DNA from: Antarcticimicrobium sediminis
GTDB lineage: Bacteria; Pseudomonadota; Alphaproteobacteria; Rhodobacterales; Rhodobacteraceae
Assembly (NCBI RefSeq): GCF_004348975.1
Contig: NZ_SMFP01000003.1
Coordinates: 62,001-126,000, forward strand
Length of the DNA: 64,000 nucleotides
Reading direction: 5' to 3'
In this document: positions 10,525 through 19,102 of the stretch, piece after piece
Numbering within the stretch: the stretch's first letter is position 1
Layout of the letters: every line of letters begins with the position of its first letter
Notes under the pieces: model-generated
What the model saw: the letters and a program-made list of their open reading frames with translations, nothing else
Database searches by the model: none
What the model was told of the DNA's origin: nothing
Position numbers and translations under genes: made by a program

Positions 10525-12464
10525 GACGCAATCCGCGCGAGCTTGAGCAGTTGAACCGCGTTTCCAGCCGCCGGGCGCTGCTTTTGGCGGGGGTCCAACT
10601 GGCCTTTGTCGGCGGACTGGCGATGCGGATGCGGTATCTGCAAGTCGAACAGGCCGACCAGTTCCGCCTGCTGGCCGAAGAAAACCGCGTCAATATCCGC
10701 CTGATCCCGCCGACCCGTGGCAAGATCTTTGACCGCAACGGAAATGTGCTGGCGCAAAATGTGCAAAGCTATCGCATCGTCATCGTGCGCGAAGATGCCG
10801 GCGATGTCGAGCGGGTGCTGGCCGACCTGTCCGAACTGATCCCGCTGGACCCTGAGGATCTGGAGCGCGCCCGCGCCGAGATGCAGCGCAGCCCGCCGTT
10901 TCTGCCGGTCTCGCTGGCCGACCGGATCAGCTGGGAGGACATCTCGAAAGTGGCGGTAAACGCTCCCGCCCTGCCCGGCATCACGCCCGAAGTCGGCCTG
11001 ACCCGCGTCTATCCGCGCGGCGCCGATTTCGCCCATGTGGTCGGCTATGTCGGTCCGGTTTCGGATTACGACCTGAGCAAGATCGAGGATCCCGAACCGG
11101 TGCTGCGCATCCCGCGGTTCCAGATCGGCAAGGTCGGGCTGGAGGCCAAGCGCGAGGTGATGCTGCGCGGTAAGGCCGGCGCAAAGCGGGTCGAGGTCAA
11201 CGCCACCGGCCGCGTCATGCGCGAGCTGGACCGCCGCGAGGGCCAGCCCGGCGCCGACCTGCAACTCTCGGTGGATGCCGATCTTCAGGGCTATGTGCAG
11301 GCCCGGCTGGGCAGTGAAAGCGCCAGCGCCGTGGTGATCGACTGTGAAACCGGCGATCTGCGCGCCATTTCCTCCTCGCCCAGCTTTGACCCCAACCTGT
11401 TCGTGCGCGGCATTTCGGTCACCGACTACCGCACGCTGACCGAGGACATCCATCGCCCGCTCGCCTCGAAAACCGTGCAAGGGCTGTACCCGCCCGGCTC
11501 CACCTTCAAGATGATCACCGCCATGGCGGCGCTGGAAGAAGGGCTGATCGGCCCCGAAGATACCGTCTGGTGCCCCGGCTATCTGGAGGTCTCGGGTCGA
11601 AGGTTCCACTGCTGGAAGCGCGGCGGGCATGGCCATTTGAATCTGGAAGGCTCGCTCAAGCAAAGCTGCGACGTCTATTTCTATGACCTCGCCCTCAAGG
11701 TCGGGATCGACAAGATCTCGGCCATGGCACAGCAGTTCGGCCTCGGCATACACCACGACGTGCCGATGTCGGCGGTGGCCAGCGGGCTCGCACCGGACCG
11801 CGCCTGGAAGAAACGCGTGCACGGCGCAGAGTGGCTGATCGGCGACACCGCCAATGCCGCGATCGGTCAGGGCTATATGCTGGCCTCGCCGATGCAACTG
11901 GCGGTCATGACCGCCCGGCTCGCCACCGGGCGCGATCTTACGCCGCGCCTGATCAAGTCCATCGACGGGATCGAACAGCCCAGCCATGGCGGCGCGCCGC
12001 TGGGGGTAAACGAAAACAACCTGCGCACCCTGCGCAAGGCGATGTATGCGGTGTCGAACGACCGGCGCGGCACCGCCTATGGCAGCCGCATTATCGAAGA
12101 TGCCTTCCGCATGGCGGGCAAGACCGGCACCAGCCAAGTGCGCAACATCACCACCGCCGAACGGGCCGCCGGAGTAACCCGCAACGCCGACCTACCGTGG
12201 AACCGGCGCGACCACGCGCTGTTCGTCTGCTTCGCCCCCTATGACAAACCGAAATACGCCGTCTCGGTGGTGGTCGAACATGGCGGCGGCGGCTCCTCGG
12301 TGGCGGCGCCGGTGGGGCGCGACGTGATGCTGCAGGCGCTTTATGGCGACACCCCGCCGCTGGCCGCCTACCCGTCCAAGGACCGCAGCCGGATCAAGGC
12401 GCAACAGGACCGGCTGCACCGTGAGCGGCTGCGCGTCCAGCAAGAACAGAGCGGCCGCGCATGA
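10521..12464 (+). CDS. mrdA: Penicillin-binding protein 2 (elongation transpeptidase)
   Basis: Crosslinks nascent peptidoglycan during cylindrical growth; partner of the glycosyltransferase RodA. The 647-residue class B PBP has an N-terminal cytoplasmic tail and membrane anchor (about 21-40), the pedestal domain with the RGKIFDRNG motif, and a transpeptidase domain containing the catalytic tetrad STFK (Ser327), the SCD motif in the SxN position and KTGT at 534-537. The ATG at 10521 overlaps the mreD stop by four bases, and the 3' end overlaps rodA by four. The SxN motif reading SCD is common in PBP2 and not a defect. FtsI (PBP3) is excluded by the operon and by the sequence. Confidence 0.96.
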   Translation: MRRNPRELEQLNRVSSRRALLLAGVQLAFVGGLAMRMRYLQVEQADQFRLLAEENRVNIRLIPPTRGKIFDRNGNVLAQNVQSYRIVIVREDAGDVERVLADLSELIPLDPEDLERARAEMQRSPPFLPVSLADRISWEDISKVAVNAPALPGITPEVGLTRVYPRGADFAHVVGYVGPVSDYDLSKIEDPEPVLRIPRFQIGKVGLEAKREVMLRGKAGAKRVEVNATGRVMRELDRREGQPGADLQLSVDADLQGYVQARLGSESASAVVIDCETGDLRAISSSPSFDPNLFVRGISVTDYRTLTEDIHRPLASKTVQGLYPPGSTFKMITAMAALEEGLIGPEDTVWCPGYLEVSGRRFHCWKRGGHGHLNLEGSLKQSCDVYFYDLALKVGIDKISAMAQQFGLGIHHDVPMSAVASGLAPDRAWKKRVHGAEWLIGDTANAAIGQGYMLASPMQLAVMTARLATGRDLTPRLIKSIDGIEQPSHGGAPLGVNENNLRTLRKAMYAVSNDRRGTAYGSRIIEDAFRMAGKTGTSQVRNITTAERAAGVTRNADLPWNRRDHALFVCFAPYDKPKYAVSVVVEHGGGGSSVAAPVGRDVMLQALYGDTPPLAAYPSKDRSRIKAQQDRLHRERLRVQQEQSGRA

Positions 12465-13600
12465 GCTATCTGGAGCACCGGGTCAAATCCACGCCGTCGG
12501 GGCTGCGCAAGGTGCTCTACCTGAACTGGCCGCTGGCGCTGTTGCTGATCTCGGTCGCCGGAGTGGGCGTTCTGATGCTCTATTCCGTCGCAGGCGGCTC
12601 CTTCTCCCCATGGGCCGACCCCCAGATCAAGCGCTTCGCGCTCGGCTTCGTGGTGATGATCGCAATCGCCATGGTGCCGATCTGGTTCTGGCGCAACATG
12701 GCCGCGCTGGCCTATGGGGTGTCGGTGCTGTTGTTGGTCGGGGTCGAATTGTTCGGCACCGTCGGCATGGGCGCACAGCGCTGGATCGACCTTGGGTTCA
12801 TGCGGTTGCAACCCTCTGAGCTGACCAAGATCACGCTGGTGATGCTGCTCGCGGCCTATTACGACTGGCTCCCGGCCGAGCGCACCTCGCGCCCGCTCTG
12901 GGTGCTGCTGCCGGTGCTGTTCATCCTTGTCCCTACCGCGCTGGTTCTGAAACAACCAGATCTGGGCACCGCGATCCTGCTGATGGCGGCGGGGGGCGCG
13001 ATCCTGTTTGTGGCCGGGGTCCACTGGGCCTATTTTGCCGCCGTCATCGCCGCCGGCATCGGTCTGGTGACGGCGGTCTTTGAATCGCGCGGCACGCCTT
13101 GGCAATTGCTCAAGGACTATCAGTATCGCCGCATCGACACCTTCCTCGACCCGGGCAGCGACCCGTTGGGGGCCGGTTATCACATCACCCAGTCCAAGAT
13201 CGCGCTGGGGTCGGGCGGCTGGACCGGGCGCGGCTTCATGCAGGGCACGCAATCGCGGCTGAACTTCCTGCCCGAGAAACATACCGACTTCATCTTCACC
13301 ACCCTGGCCGAAGAGTTCGGCTTTGTCGGCGGCATGTCCCTGCTCACCCTGTATGGGCTGATCATCCTGTTCTGCATCGCCTCGGCGCTGGCCACCCGCG
13401 ACCGGTTTTCCTCGCTGGTCACGCTCGGCATTGCCGTCAACTTCTTCCTCTTCTTCGCCGTCAACATGTCGATGGTGATGGGGCTTGCCCCGGTGGTCGG
13501 CGTGCCGCTGCCAATGGTCAGCTATGGCGGCTCGGCCATGCTGGTGCTAATGGCCGCCTTCGGCATCGTGCAAAGCGCCCATGTTCATCGACCTCGCTAA
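12461..13600 (+). CDS. rodA: Peptidoglycan glycosyltransferase RodA
   Basis: SEDS-family membrane glycosyltransferase that polymerises lipid II into glycan strands together with PBP2. The 379-residue protein has about ten membrane segments. Family hallmarks are visible: AQRWIDLG and the LQPSELTK stretch, KQPDLGTA, the large periplasmic loop with GAGYHITQSKIALGSGG and LPEKHTDFIF, and the C-terminal PLPMVSYGGSAML. The ATG at 12461 overlaps the mrdA stop. It is the last gene of the mre operon; the next gene starts 19 bases later and may be cotranscribed. Confidence 0.96.
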   Translation: MSYLEHRVKSTPSGLRKVLYLNWPLALLLISVAGVGVLMLYSVAGGSFSPWADPQIKRFALGFVVMIAIAMVPIWFWRNMAALAYGVSVLLLVGVELFGTVGMGAQRWIDLGFMRLQPSELTKITLVMLLAAYYDWLPAERTSRPLWVLLPVLFILVPTALVLKQPDLGTAILLMAAGGAILFVAGVHWAYFAAVIAAGIGLVTAVFESRGTPWQLLKDYQYRRIDTFLDPGSDPLGAGYHITQSKIALGSGGWTGRGFMQGTQSRLNFLPEKHTDFIFTTLAEEFGFVGGMSLLTLYGLIILFCIASALATRDRFSSLVTLGIAVNFFLFFAVNMSMVMGLAPVVGVPLPMVSYGGSAMLVLMAAFGIVQSAHVHRPR

Positions 13601-13619
13601 ATCACCAACAGGAATGCCC

Positions 13620-14558
13620 ATGACCACCAATGTTCTCTTTCTCTCCACGCCGAAACGCTGGGCCCAATATCAAGCCCCGCTCATGCGCGCGCTGGCGGCC
13701 ACCGGGCTCGATTTCCAACTGTCCGAGGATCTGCCACCGGAAGAGGTCGAGTACATCGTCTTCGCCCCGGCTGGCCGCGGCGTCGATCACGATTTCACCC
13801 GGTTCCCGCGCCTGAAAGCGGTGCTGAGCCTCTGGGCCGGGATCGAAACGGTCGTCGACAACCCCACCCTGACCGTGCCGTTGGCGCGGATGGTTGACCA
13901 CGGGCTGACCCAGGGCATGGTCGAATGGGTGACCGGCCATGTTTTGCGCCATCATCTGGGTATGGATGCCCATATCCTGGGGCAGAACGGCACCTGGAAC
14001 CAGATCGCCCCGCCGCTGGCCCGCGAGCGGCGCGTCACCATCCTCGGGCTCGGCACCCTCGGCAGCGCCTGCGGTCAGGCGCTGGCCAGCCTCGGCTTTC
14101 CGGTCACCGGCTGGAGCCGCAGCGCCAAATCGGTCGAGGGGATCACCTGCCTGCATGGCGCGGACGGCATGCACCAAGCGCTCGCCTGCGCTGACATTCT
14201 GGTGCTGCTGCTGCCCAACACACCCGCCACGCGCGATGTACTCAATGCCGAAACCCTCGCGCAGCTGCCGCAAGGCGCAGTCGTGCTCAACCCCGGTCGC
14301 GGCCCGCTGGTTGACGATGAGGCGCTGCTGGCCGCGCTCGACAGCGGCCATCTGGCACATGCCACGCTCGACACCTTCCGGGTCGAGCCGCTGCCGCCCG
14401 AACATCCGTTCTGGGCCCATCCCAAGGTCACCGTGACGCCGCATATCGCCTCGGAAACTCGGGCCGACACCGCCGCAGACGTCATCGCCGAGAATATCCG
14501 CCGGGGCGAGGCGGGCGAACCTCTGCTTCATCTGGTGGACCGCTCGCTGGGCTATTGA
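13620..14558 (+). CDS. ghrA: D-2-hydroxyacid dehydrogenase, GhrA-like glyoxylate/hydroxypyruvate reductase
   Basis: NAD(P)H-dependent reductase expected to act on glyoxylate or hydroxypyruvate. The 312-residue product has the cofactor Rossmann motif GLGTLGSACG with WSRS after the second strand, suggesting NADPH preference, the substrate-binding arginine in NPGRGPLVDD, the catalytic glutamate in RVEPLPPEHPFW and the histidine in TPHIA. The length equals that of the Escherichia coli enzyme. The ATG at 13620 has AGGA six bases upstream; two other in-frame ATGs at 13581 and 13614 overlap rodA or the ribosome site. It follows rodA closely but is functionally unrelated. Glyoxylate reduction would be sensible in an organism with the ethylmalonyl-CoA pathway, which produces glyoxylate. 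Confidence 0.85.
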   Translation: MTTNVLFLSTPKRWAQYQAPLMRALAATGLDFQLSEDLPPEEVEYIVFAPAGRGVDHDFTRFPRLKAVLSLWAGIETVVDNPTLTVPLARMVDHGLTQGMVEWVTGHVLRHHLGMDAHILGQNGTWNQIAPPLARERRVTILGLGTLGSACGQALASLGFPVTGWSRSAKSVEGITCLHGADGMHQALACADILVLLLPNTPATRDVLNAETLAQLPQGAVVLNPGRGPLVDDEALLAALDSGHLAHATLDTFRVEPLPPEHPFWAHPKVTVTPHIASETRADTAADVIAENIRRGEAGEPLLHLVDRSLGY

Positions 14559-14563
14559 GGCAC

Positions 14564-14585
14564 GCCCCCCCTGCCAAGGGGGGCC
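14564..14585 (+). terminator. GC-rich hairpin after ghrA
   Basis: C7/G6 stem closed by a short CTGCCAA loop directly after the ghrA stop, followed by CCATATTT. It lies between convergent genes and may stop transcription from the left. Confidence 0.55.
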
Positions 14586-14624
14586 ATATTTGCAACAGGA
14601 TCAAGCCGGGGCACGGTCCCAGAG

Positions 14625-14646
14625 CTTCTTCTTGTCGCAAATACTC
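14625..14646. repeat. 22-bp motif, copy 1 of 3
   Basis: CTTCTTCTT-N4-CAAATACTC with N4 = GTCG, in the 116-base gap between the convergent ghrA and the M3 peptidase gene. A hairpin follows ten bases to the right. Copies 2 and 3 are at 25621 and 58465 in the same orientation relative to their hairpins. Confidence 0.75.
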
Positions 14647-14655
14647 TCGCCGAAG

Positions 14656-14670
14656 GCCTGCGCCGCAGGC
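14656..14670 (-). terminator. Hairpin at the end of the M3 peptidase gene
   Basis: GCCTGC/GCAGGC stem with a three-base loop four bases beyond the peptidase stop. Read on the minus strand it is followed by a sequence containing GAGTATTTG, the reverse of the 22-bp motif, rather than by a T run. Confidence 0.5.
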
Positions 14671-14674
14671 GCAA

Positions 14675-16687
14675 TCAGGCTGCGAGCCCGCGCCCTTTGA
14701 GCAGGGCCTCGACCCCCGGCAACCGGCCACGAAACGCGGTATAAAGCGCCTCCGGCTCCTCCGAGCCGCCAGCCGACAGGATATGTGCCTCCAGCGCGCG
14801 GGCGCGCTCGGGATCAAAGGCACCGCCGGCCTCTTCAAAGGCGGCAAAGGCGTCGGCGTCCATCACTTCGGACCACATGTAGCTGTAATAGCCCGAGCTG
14901 TAGCCGTCGCCGGAAAACACATGCGCGAATTGCGGCGTGGCGTGGCGCATGCCGATGGCGTGGGGCATCCCGATCCCGGCCAGAACCTCGGCCTGTTTCG
15001 CCATCGGATCCGCCGGGGCCGCCCCGTCATGGAACGCCAGATCGACCAGCGCCGAGGCCACATATTCCACCGTCTGAAAGCCCATGTCGAAATTGGCCGC
15101 GTTCAGAACCTTGTCGCGCATCGCGTCCGGCATCGGCGCGCCGGTCTCCACATGGGTGGCGAATTCGCTCAGCACTTCGGGAACTTCGAGCCAATGTTCA
15201 AACAACTGGCTGGGCAGTTCGACAAAGTCGCGCGCCACCGAGGTGCCCGAGATGCTCTCATAGGTGACATCCGACAACAGCTGGTGCAGGGCATGGCCGA
15301 ACTCATGAAACAGCGTGCGCGCATCGTCATAGGACAGCAGCGCCGGATCGCCCTTGGCGAAGTTGCACACGTTGATCACCACCGGGGCCTGCGGTTCAGG
15401 GAACTTGGCCTGCCCCCGCATCGCGCTGCACCACGCACCGGAGCGTTTCGAGCCGCGCGCGAAATAGTCGCCGATGAACACGCCCACGTGTTTGCCGCCG
15501 CGCGTCACCTCCCACGCCCGGCAATCGGGGTGATACAGCGCCACGTCGAGCGGCGCGAACTCCAGCCCGAACAAGCGGTGCGCGCAGGAAAAGGCGGCCT
15601 CGATCATCCGGTCAAGCTGCAGATAAGGTTTCAGCGCCGCCTCATCCAGATCGTGTTCCGCCCTGCGCCGCTTCTCGGCGTAATAGCGCCAGTCCCATGG
15701 CTCCAGATCGCCGTTCAGCCCGTCTTCGCGCATCCTTGCGCTCAGCACCTTGGCGTCCGCCTCGGCCTGTGCCTTGGCCGGTTCCCAGACCTGCATCAAA
15801 AGGTCCTTGACCGCCTCCGGCGTCTTGGCCATCTCGGTTTCCAGCTTATAGGCGGCGAAGCTCTCATAGCCCAACAGCTTTGCCCGCTCTTCCCGCAGGT
15901 GCAGGATTTCGGCGGCAATCTCGCGGTTGTCGGTCTCGCCGCCATTCGCCCCGCGCGCGGCCCAAGCGCGCCAAGCGGTTTCGCGCAGATCGCGGCGGGG
16001 AGAGAATTGCAGGAAGGGTACGATCAGCGAGCGTGACAGTGTGATAACGGGGCCATCCATGCCGTTTTCCTCACCGGCCATGCGGGCGACACGGATCACG
16101 AAATCGGGCAGCCCCTCAAGATCGTCTTCCGACAGTTGCATCCGCCAGTCGCTCTCATCGGCCAGCAGGTTCTGGGTGAACTGCGTACCCAGCGTCGCCA
16201 GCCGCGCCTTGATCTGCTTGATCCGCTCGGCCGCCTCGCCCGTGAGCGCGGCGCCAGAGCGCACAAAGCCGCGATGGGTCAGCATCAGCACGCGCGCCTG
16301 TTCCGGGGTGAGGTCCAGCGTATCGCGACGCGCCCAAAGATCGGCCACCCGCGCGAACAGCGCCGTATTGGCGGAAATCTCGGAATAATGCGCGGCGAGC
16401 TTGGGCGAAAACGCGCGCTGCAAGGCTTGGCGTTCCGGGTTGCTGTCAGCCCCCGCCACGGTGAAGAACACGGAGAGCACCTTGTCCAGCGCCTCTCCCG
16501 CTGCTTCCAGCGCCTCGATGGTATTGGCAAAACTCGCCGGCTCGGGGGTTTGCGTGATTGCCGCGATCTCATCGCGATGGGCGGCGAGCGCAAGCTCCAG
16601 CGCCGGGGCGAAATCATCGTCGGAAATGGCGTCAAACGGGGCGATCTGGAACGGGGTGTTCCAGTCGGACAGGATCGGGGTGTTCAT
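14675..16687 (-). CDS. M3 family oligopeptidase (peptidyl-dipeptidase/oligopeptidase A type)
   Basis: Zinc metallopeptidase that degrades short peptides left by other proteases, probably in the cytosol since no signal peptide is present. The 670-residue length and layout fit the thimet oligopeptidase family: helical N-terminal half, then the catalytic domain with the zinc motif HEFGH at 461-465 and a downstream glutamate helix (FVELPSQLFEHW). An AGGAGA ribosome site is five bases before the ATG at 16687. I cannot separate oligopeptidase A (prlC) from dipeptidyl carboxypeptidase (dcp) by eye, so no symbol is given. It is divergent from the S8 peptidase gene. Confidence 0.92.
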   Translation of the reverse strand: MNTPILSDWNTPFQIAPFDAISDDDFAPALELALAAHRDEIAAITQTPEPASFANTIEALEAAGEALDKVLSVFFTVAGADSNPERQALQRAFSPKLAAHYSEISANTALFARVADLWARRDTLDLTPEQARVLMLTHRGFVRSGAALTGEAAERIKQIKARLATLGTQFTQNLLADESDWRMQLSEDDLEGLPDFVIRVARMAGEENGMDGPVITLSRSLIVPFLQFSPRRDLRETAWRAWAARGANGGETDNREIAAEILHLREERAKLLGYESFAAYKLETEMAKTPEAVKDLLMQVWEPAKAQAEADAKVLSARMREDGLNGDLEPWDWRYYAEKRRRAEHDLDEAALKPYLQLDRMIEAAFSCAHRLFGLEFAPLDVALYHPDCRAWEVTRGGKHVGVFIGDYFARGSKRSGAWCSAMRGQAKFPEPQAPVVINVCNFAKGDPALLSYDDARTLFHEFGHALHQLLSDVTYESISGTSVARDFVELPSQLFEHWLEVPEVLSEFATHVETGAPMPDAMRDKVLNAANFDMGFQTVEYVASALVDLAFHDGAAPADPMAKQAEVLAGIGMPHAIGMRHATPQFAHVFSGDGYSSGYYSYMWSEVMDADAFAAFEEAGGAFDPERARALEAHILSAGGSEEPEALYTAFRGRLPGVEALLKGRGLAA

Positions 16688-16873
16688 AAGGGTCTCCTTT
16701 GCCTACGCAAGCTATGCAGCGCGCGGGGAATGTCCAGTGGGGACGGCCCATATCCCCGCTTCGGGAGGACTACCGCAGACCGCGAGACCCGCGCCGCGCC
16801 GCAATCAATGAATGACTCGGCACGTCCGATCGGGCAGGATTGCCGCACCGTCAACGGTCACCGGAGCACTGCC

Positions 16874-19042
16874 ATGCCTGCCGCCTCGTCCATTGCCACA
16901 TTCGTTCCCACCGATCCGCTCTATCCCTACCAACGCCATTTGGCCGCGCTGAACGGGTTGGAGACCGTCTGGGGGGACTACACGGGCGCGGGTGTCATCG
17001 TCGGCGTCTATGACGTGTCCGTCGATTTCCACCACCAGGATCTGGCGGGAAAGGAGATCACCGGGTTGTTTCCGCTGTTCCGGGGCGAGCGCTATGCCAT
17101 CGATCCCAACCCGAACCTGACCCATGGCACCGGTGTCGCCGGGCTTATCGCGGCCTCCGCCAATGGAGAGGGCGCGGTCGGCGTCGCCTTCGACGCCAGC
17201 CTCGTGTCAGTGGGACTTCAGGAATGGTGGGAAAACCAAAAGACCCCGCTCGCCAATGCCTTGTTCGAGACGTTGCAGCATGTCGACGTGTCGAACAACA
17301 GCTGGGGCGGGTTTCCGACTTATTCCGTCGGCGACCCGGTGACGGGCAGCCCCCTTGTCAGGGCCGCCTATGAAGAGGCCGCCGTTTCCGGCCGCTACGG
17401 GCTGGGCACCATCCTGGTGAAGGCGGCTGGCAATGAATCCTCCACCGCGCAGGCCGAGTATTACAACACCCTGCGCGAGTTCATTCTGGTCGGGGCGACG
17501 TCACATGCAGGGGTTGTGCTAAGCTATTCCAATCGCGGGGCGAACCTGCTGGTCACCGCGCCGGTCGGGGTAGGCTTCAAGACCGGGACCATCACGACGA
17601 ACAACACCCATGACGTCGATTGGGGCGCCCCCTATGGGCTGACGAACCGGCAGCTGTCGGGGGTTGGCGACCTGGTCACTGACCCGACCGATTACATGTA
17701 CTTCAACGGCACCTCGGCGGCGGCGCCGATGGTCTCGGGCGTGGTGGCGCTGATGCTGGAGGCCAATCCCGATCTAGGCTGGCGCGACGTGCAGGAGATC
17801 CTGTCGCTATCGGCCCAGCAGACCGGTCGCGACATGGACAGCCCGCGTGAACGCTTCGCGTGGCAATACAACGGCGATACCCATTGGAACGGCGGCGGGC
17901 GGCACATCAGCAACGACTATGGCTATGGCGAGGTCGATCCCCTTGCCGCCGTGCGCATGGCCGAGGTCTGGAGCCTGTTCAACACCCCGGCGACATCGGC
18001 CAATGAAGAGCAGGTCACAAGCGGCCCGACCCCCGCCGTCGTCCATGACGTTCCCGGCGATGGCACCGCGCTGGACCTGACCGCACAGATCGAGGCGGAG
18101 GGCGGTTTCGATATCGAAACCGTCGAGGTCACCGTCCATATCCAGGCCGACCGGATCTATGACCTGCAACTCACGCTGGTGTCGCCCGACGGGACCGAGA
18201 TCGCCCTGACCGATACCGAACGCTCCGTCTATACGCCCGGCAAGGTCGCCAAGGACGGGCTGAGCTGGACGTTCCTTGTGCAACACCTGCGGGGCGAGGA
18301 CGCCGATGGCAGTTGGACCCTGCGGGCGGAGGACACCGTGGACAACGACAAATCGATCCAGCTGTCCGATTTCTCGATCACCGCCTATGGCACGACGCCC
18401 GGTCGCAACGATGTCTATACCTTCACGGACGAGGCCTTTGAACTGCTGGACAGCGATCCGACGCGAAGCGAGATCACCGATCTGCGCGGCATGGACGACG
18501 GGCTCAACCTCGCGGCGGTCACCCGCGACATCGTGGTGAACCTGTCCCGCGGCGGTGACATCGGCGACGGCGACAGCACGCTCTTCTCCTTCGGTCCCGA
18601 CACGAGGATCGAACACGCCATTTCCGGCGATGGCAACGACTGGCTGCGCGGCAATGGCGTAGACAATTTTCTGTCTGGGAACCGGGGCGACGACCGGCTC
18701 TCGGGGCGGGTCGGAGACGACGATTTGTTCGGCGGCACCGGGAACGACGTGATCCGGGGTGGGCGCGGGCGCGATCAGATCGAAGGCGGCGCGGGCGACG
18801 ACATCCTCTGGGGCGGGCGTGGGCGCGATGTCTTCGTCTTCGGCCCCGGCGCGGGATCGGACGTGATCCGCGACTTCGATGTGGAAAAGGATGCCCTCGA
18901 CATCGCCTTTCTGGGCGGTTCCCCTTTCATCCTCGATGCCCGGGACGATGGGGCCGACCTTTTGATCGGTTTCCTGGATTTCGAGATCCGCCTGACAGAT
19001 CTGGCCGGCACCAGCGAATACGACCTGACCTGGCTGAGTTGA
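16874..19042 (+). CDS. Secreted S8 serine protease with P domain and RTX calcium-binding repeats
   Basis: A 722-residue subtilisin-family protease, apparently exported by a type I secretion system. The catalytic triad is Asp47 (VIVGVYD), His84 (LTHGTGVAG) and Ser281 (NGTSAAAP), with the oxyanion asparagine at 187 (KAAGNES). A proprotein-convertase P/Homo B domain spans about 385-505. At about 584-650 there are nonapeptide repeats of the GGxGxD type (GDGNDW, GGTGNDVIRG, GGAGDDILWG), followed by a serralysin-like C-terminus ending in hydrophobic residues, the usual uncleaved secretion signal. There is no N-terminal Sec signal. The start at 16874 has CGGAG seven bases upstream; the frame extends left but overlaps the divergent peptidase promoter. 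No ABC exporter is nearby. Confidence 0.9.
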   Translation: MPAASSIATFVPTDPLYPYQRHLAALNGLETVWGDYTGAGVIVGVYDVSVDFHHQDLAGKEITGLFPLFRGERYAIDPNPNLTHGTGVAGLIAASANGEGAVGVAFDASLVSVGLQEWWENQKTPLANALFETLQHVDVSNNSWGGFPTYSVGDPVTGSPLVRAAYEEAAVSGRYGLGTILVKAAGNESSTAQAEYYNTLREFILVGATSHAGVVLSYSNRGANLLVTAPVGVGFKTGTITTNNTHDVDWGAPYGLTNRQLSGVGDLVTDPTDYMYFNGTSAAAPMVSGVVALMLEANPDLGWRDVQEILSLSAQQTGRDMDSPRERFAWQYNGDTHWNGGGRHISNDYGYGEVDPLAAVRMAEVWSLFNTPATSANEEQVTSGPTPAVVHDVPGDGTALDLTAQIEAEGGFDIETVEVTVHIQADRIYDLQLTLVSPDGTEIALTDTERSVYTPGKVAKDGLSWTFLVQHLRGEDADGSWTLRAEDTVDNDKSIQLSDFSITAYGTTPGRNDVYTFTDEAFELLDSDPTRSEITDLRGMDDGLNLAAVTRDIVVNLSRGGDIGDGDSTLFSFGPDTRIEHAISGDGNDWLRGNGVDNFLSGNRGDDRLSGRVGDDDLFGGTGNDVIRGGRGRDQIEGGAGDDILWGGRGRDVFVFGPGAGSDVIRDFDVEKDALDIAFLGGSPFILDARDDGADLLIGFLDFEIRLTDLAGTSEYDLTWLS

Positions 19043-19050
19043 GCTTCCAC

Positions 19051-19077
19051 GACCGGGGCGACACCCCCACCCCGGTC
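19051..19077 (+). terminator. Hairpin between convergent genes
   Basis: Eight-pair perfect stem GACCGGGG/CCCCGGTC with an eleven-base loop, nine bases after the protease stop and before the end of the E1-like gene on the other strand. It could serve both strands; there is no T run. Confidence 0.6.
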
Positions 19078-19102
19078 ACGCGCCCCTATATCACCCCAAG
19101 GG

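Noticed and set aside
10434-12137. 567-codon minus-strand frame
   Set aside because: Antisense shadow of mrdA; no family pattern, no ribosome site.
14555-16036. 493-codon plus-strand frame
   Set aside because: Antisense to the M3 peptidase, which has the HEFGH motif.
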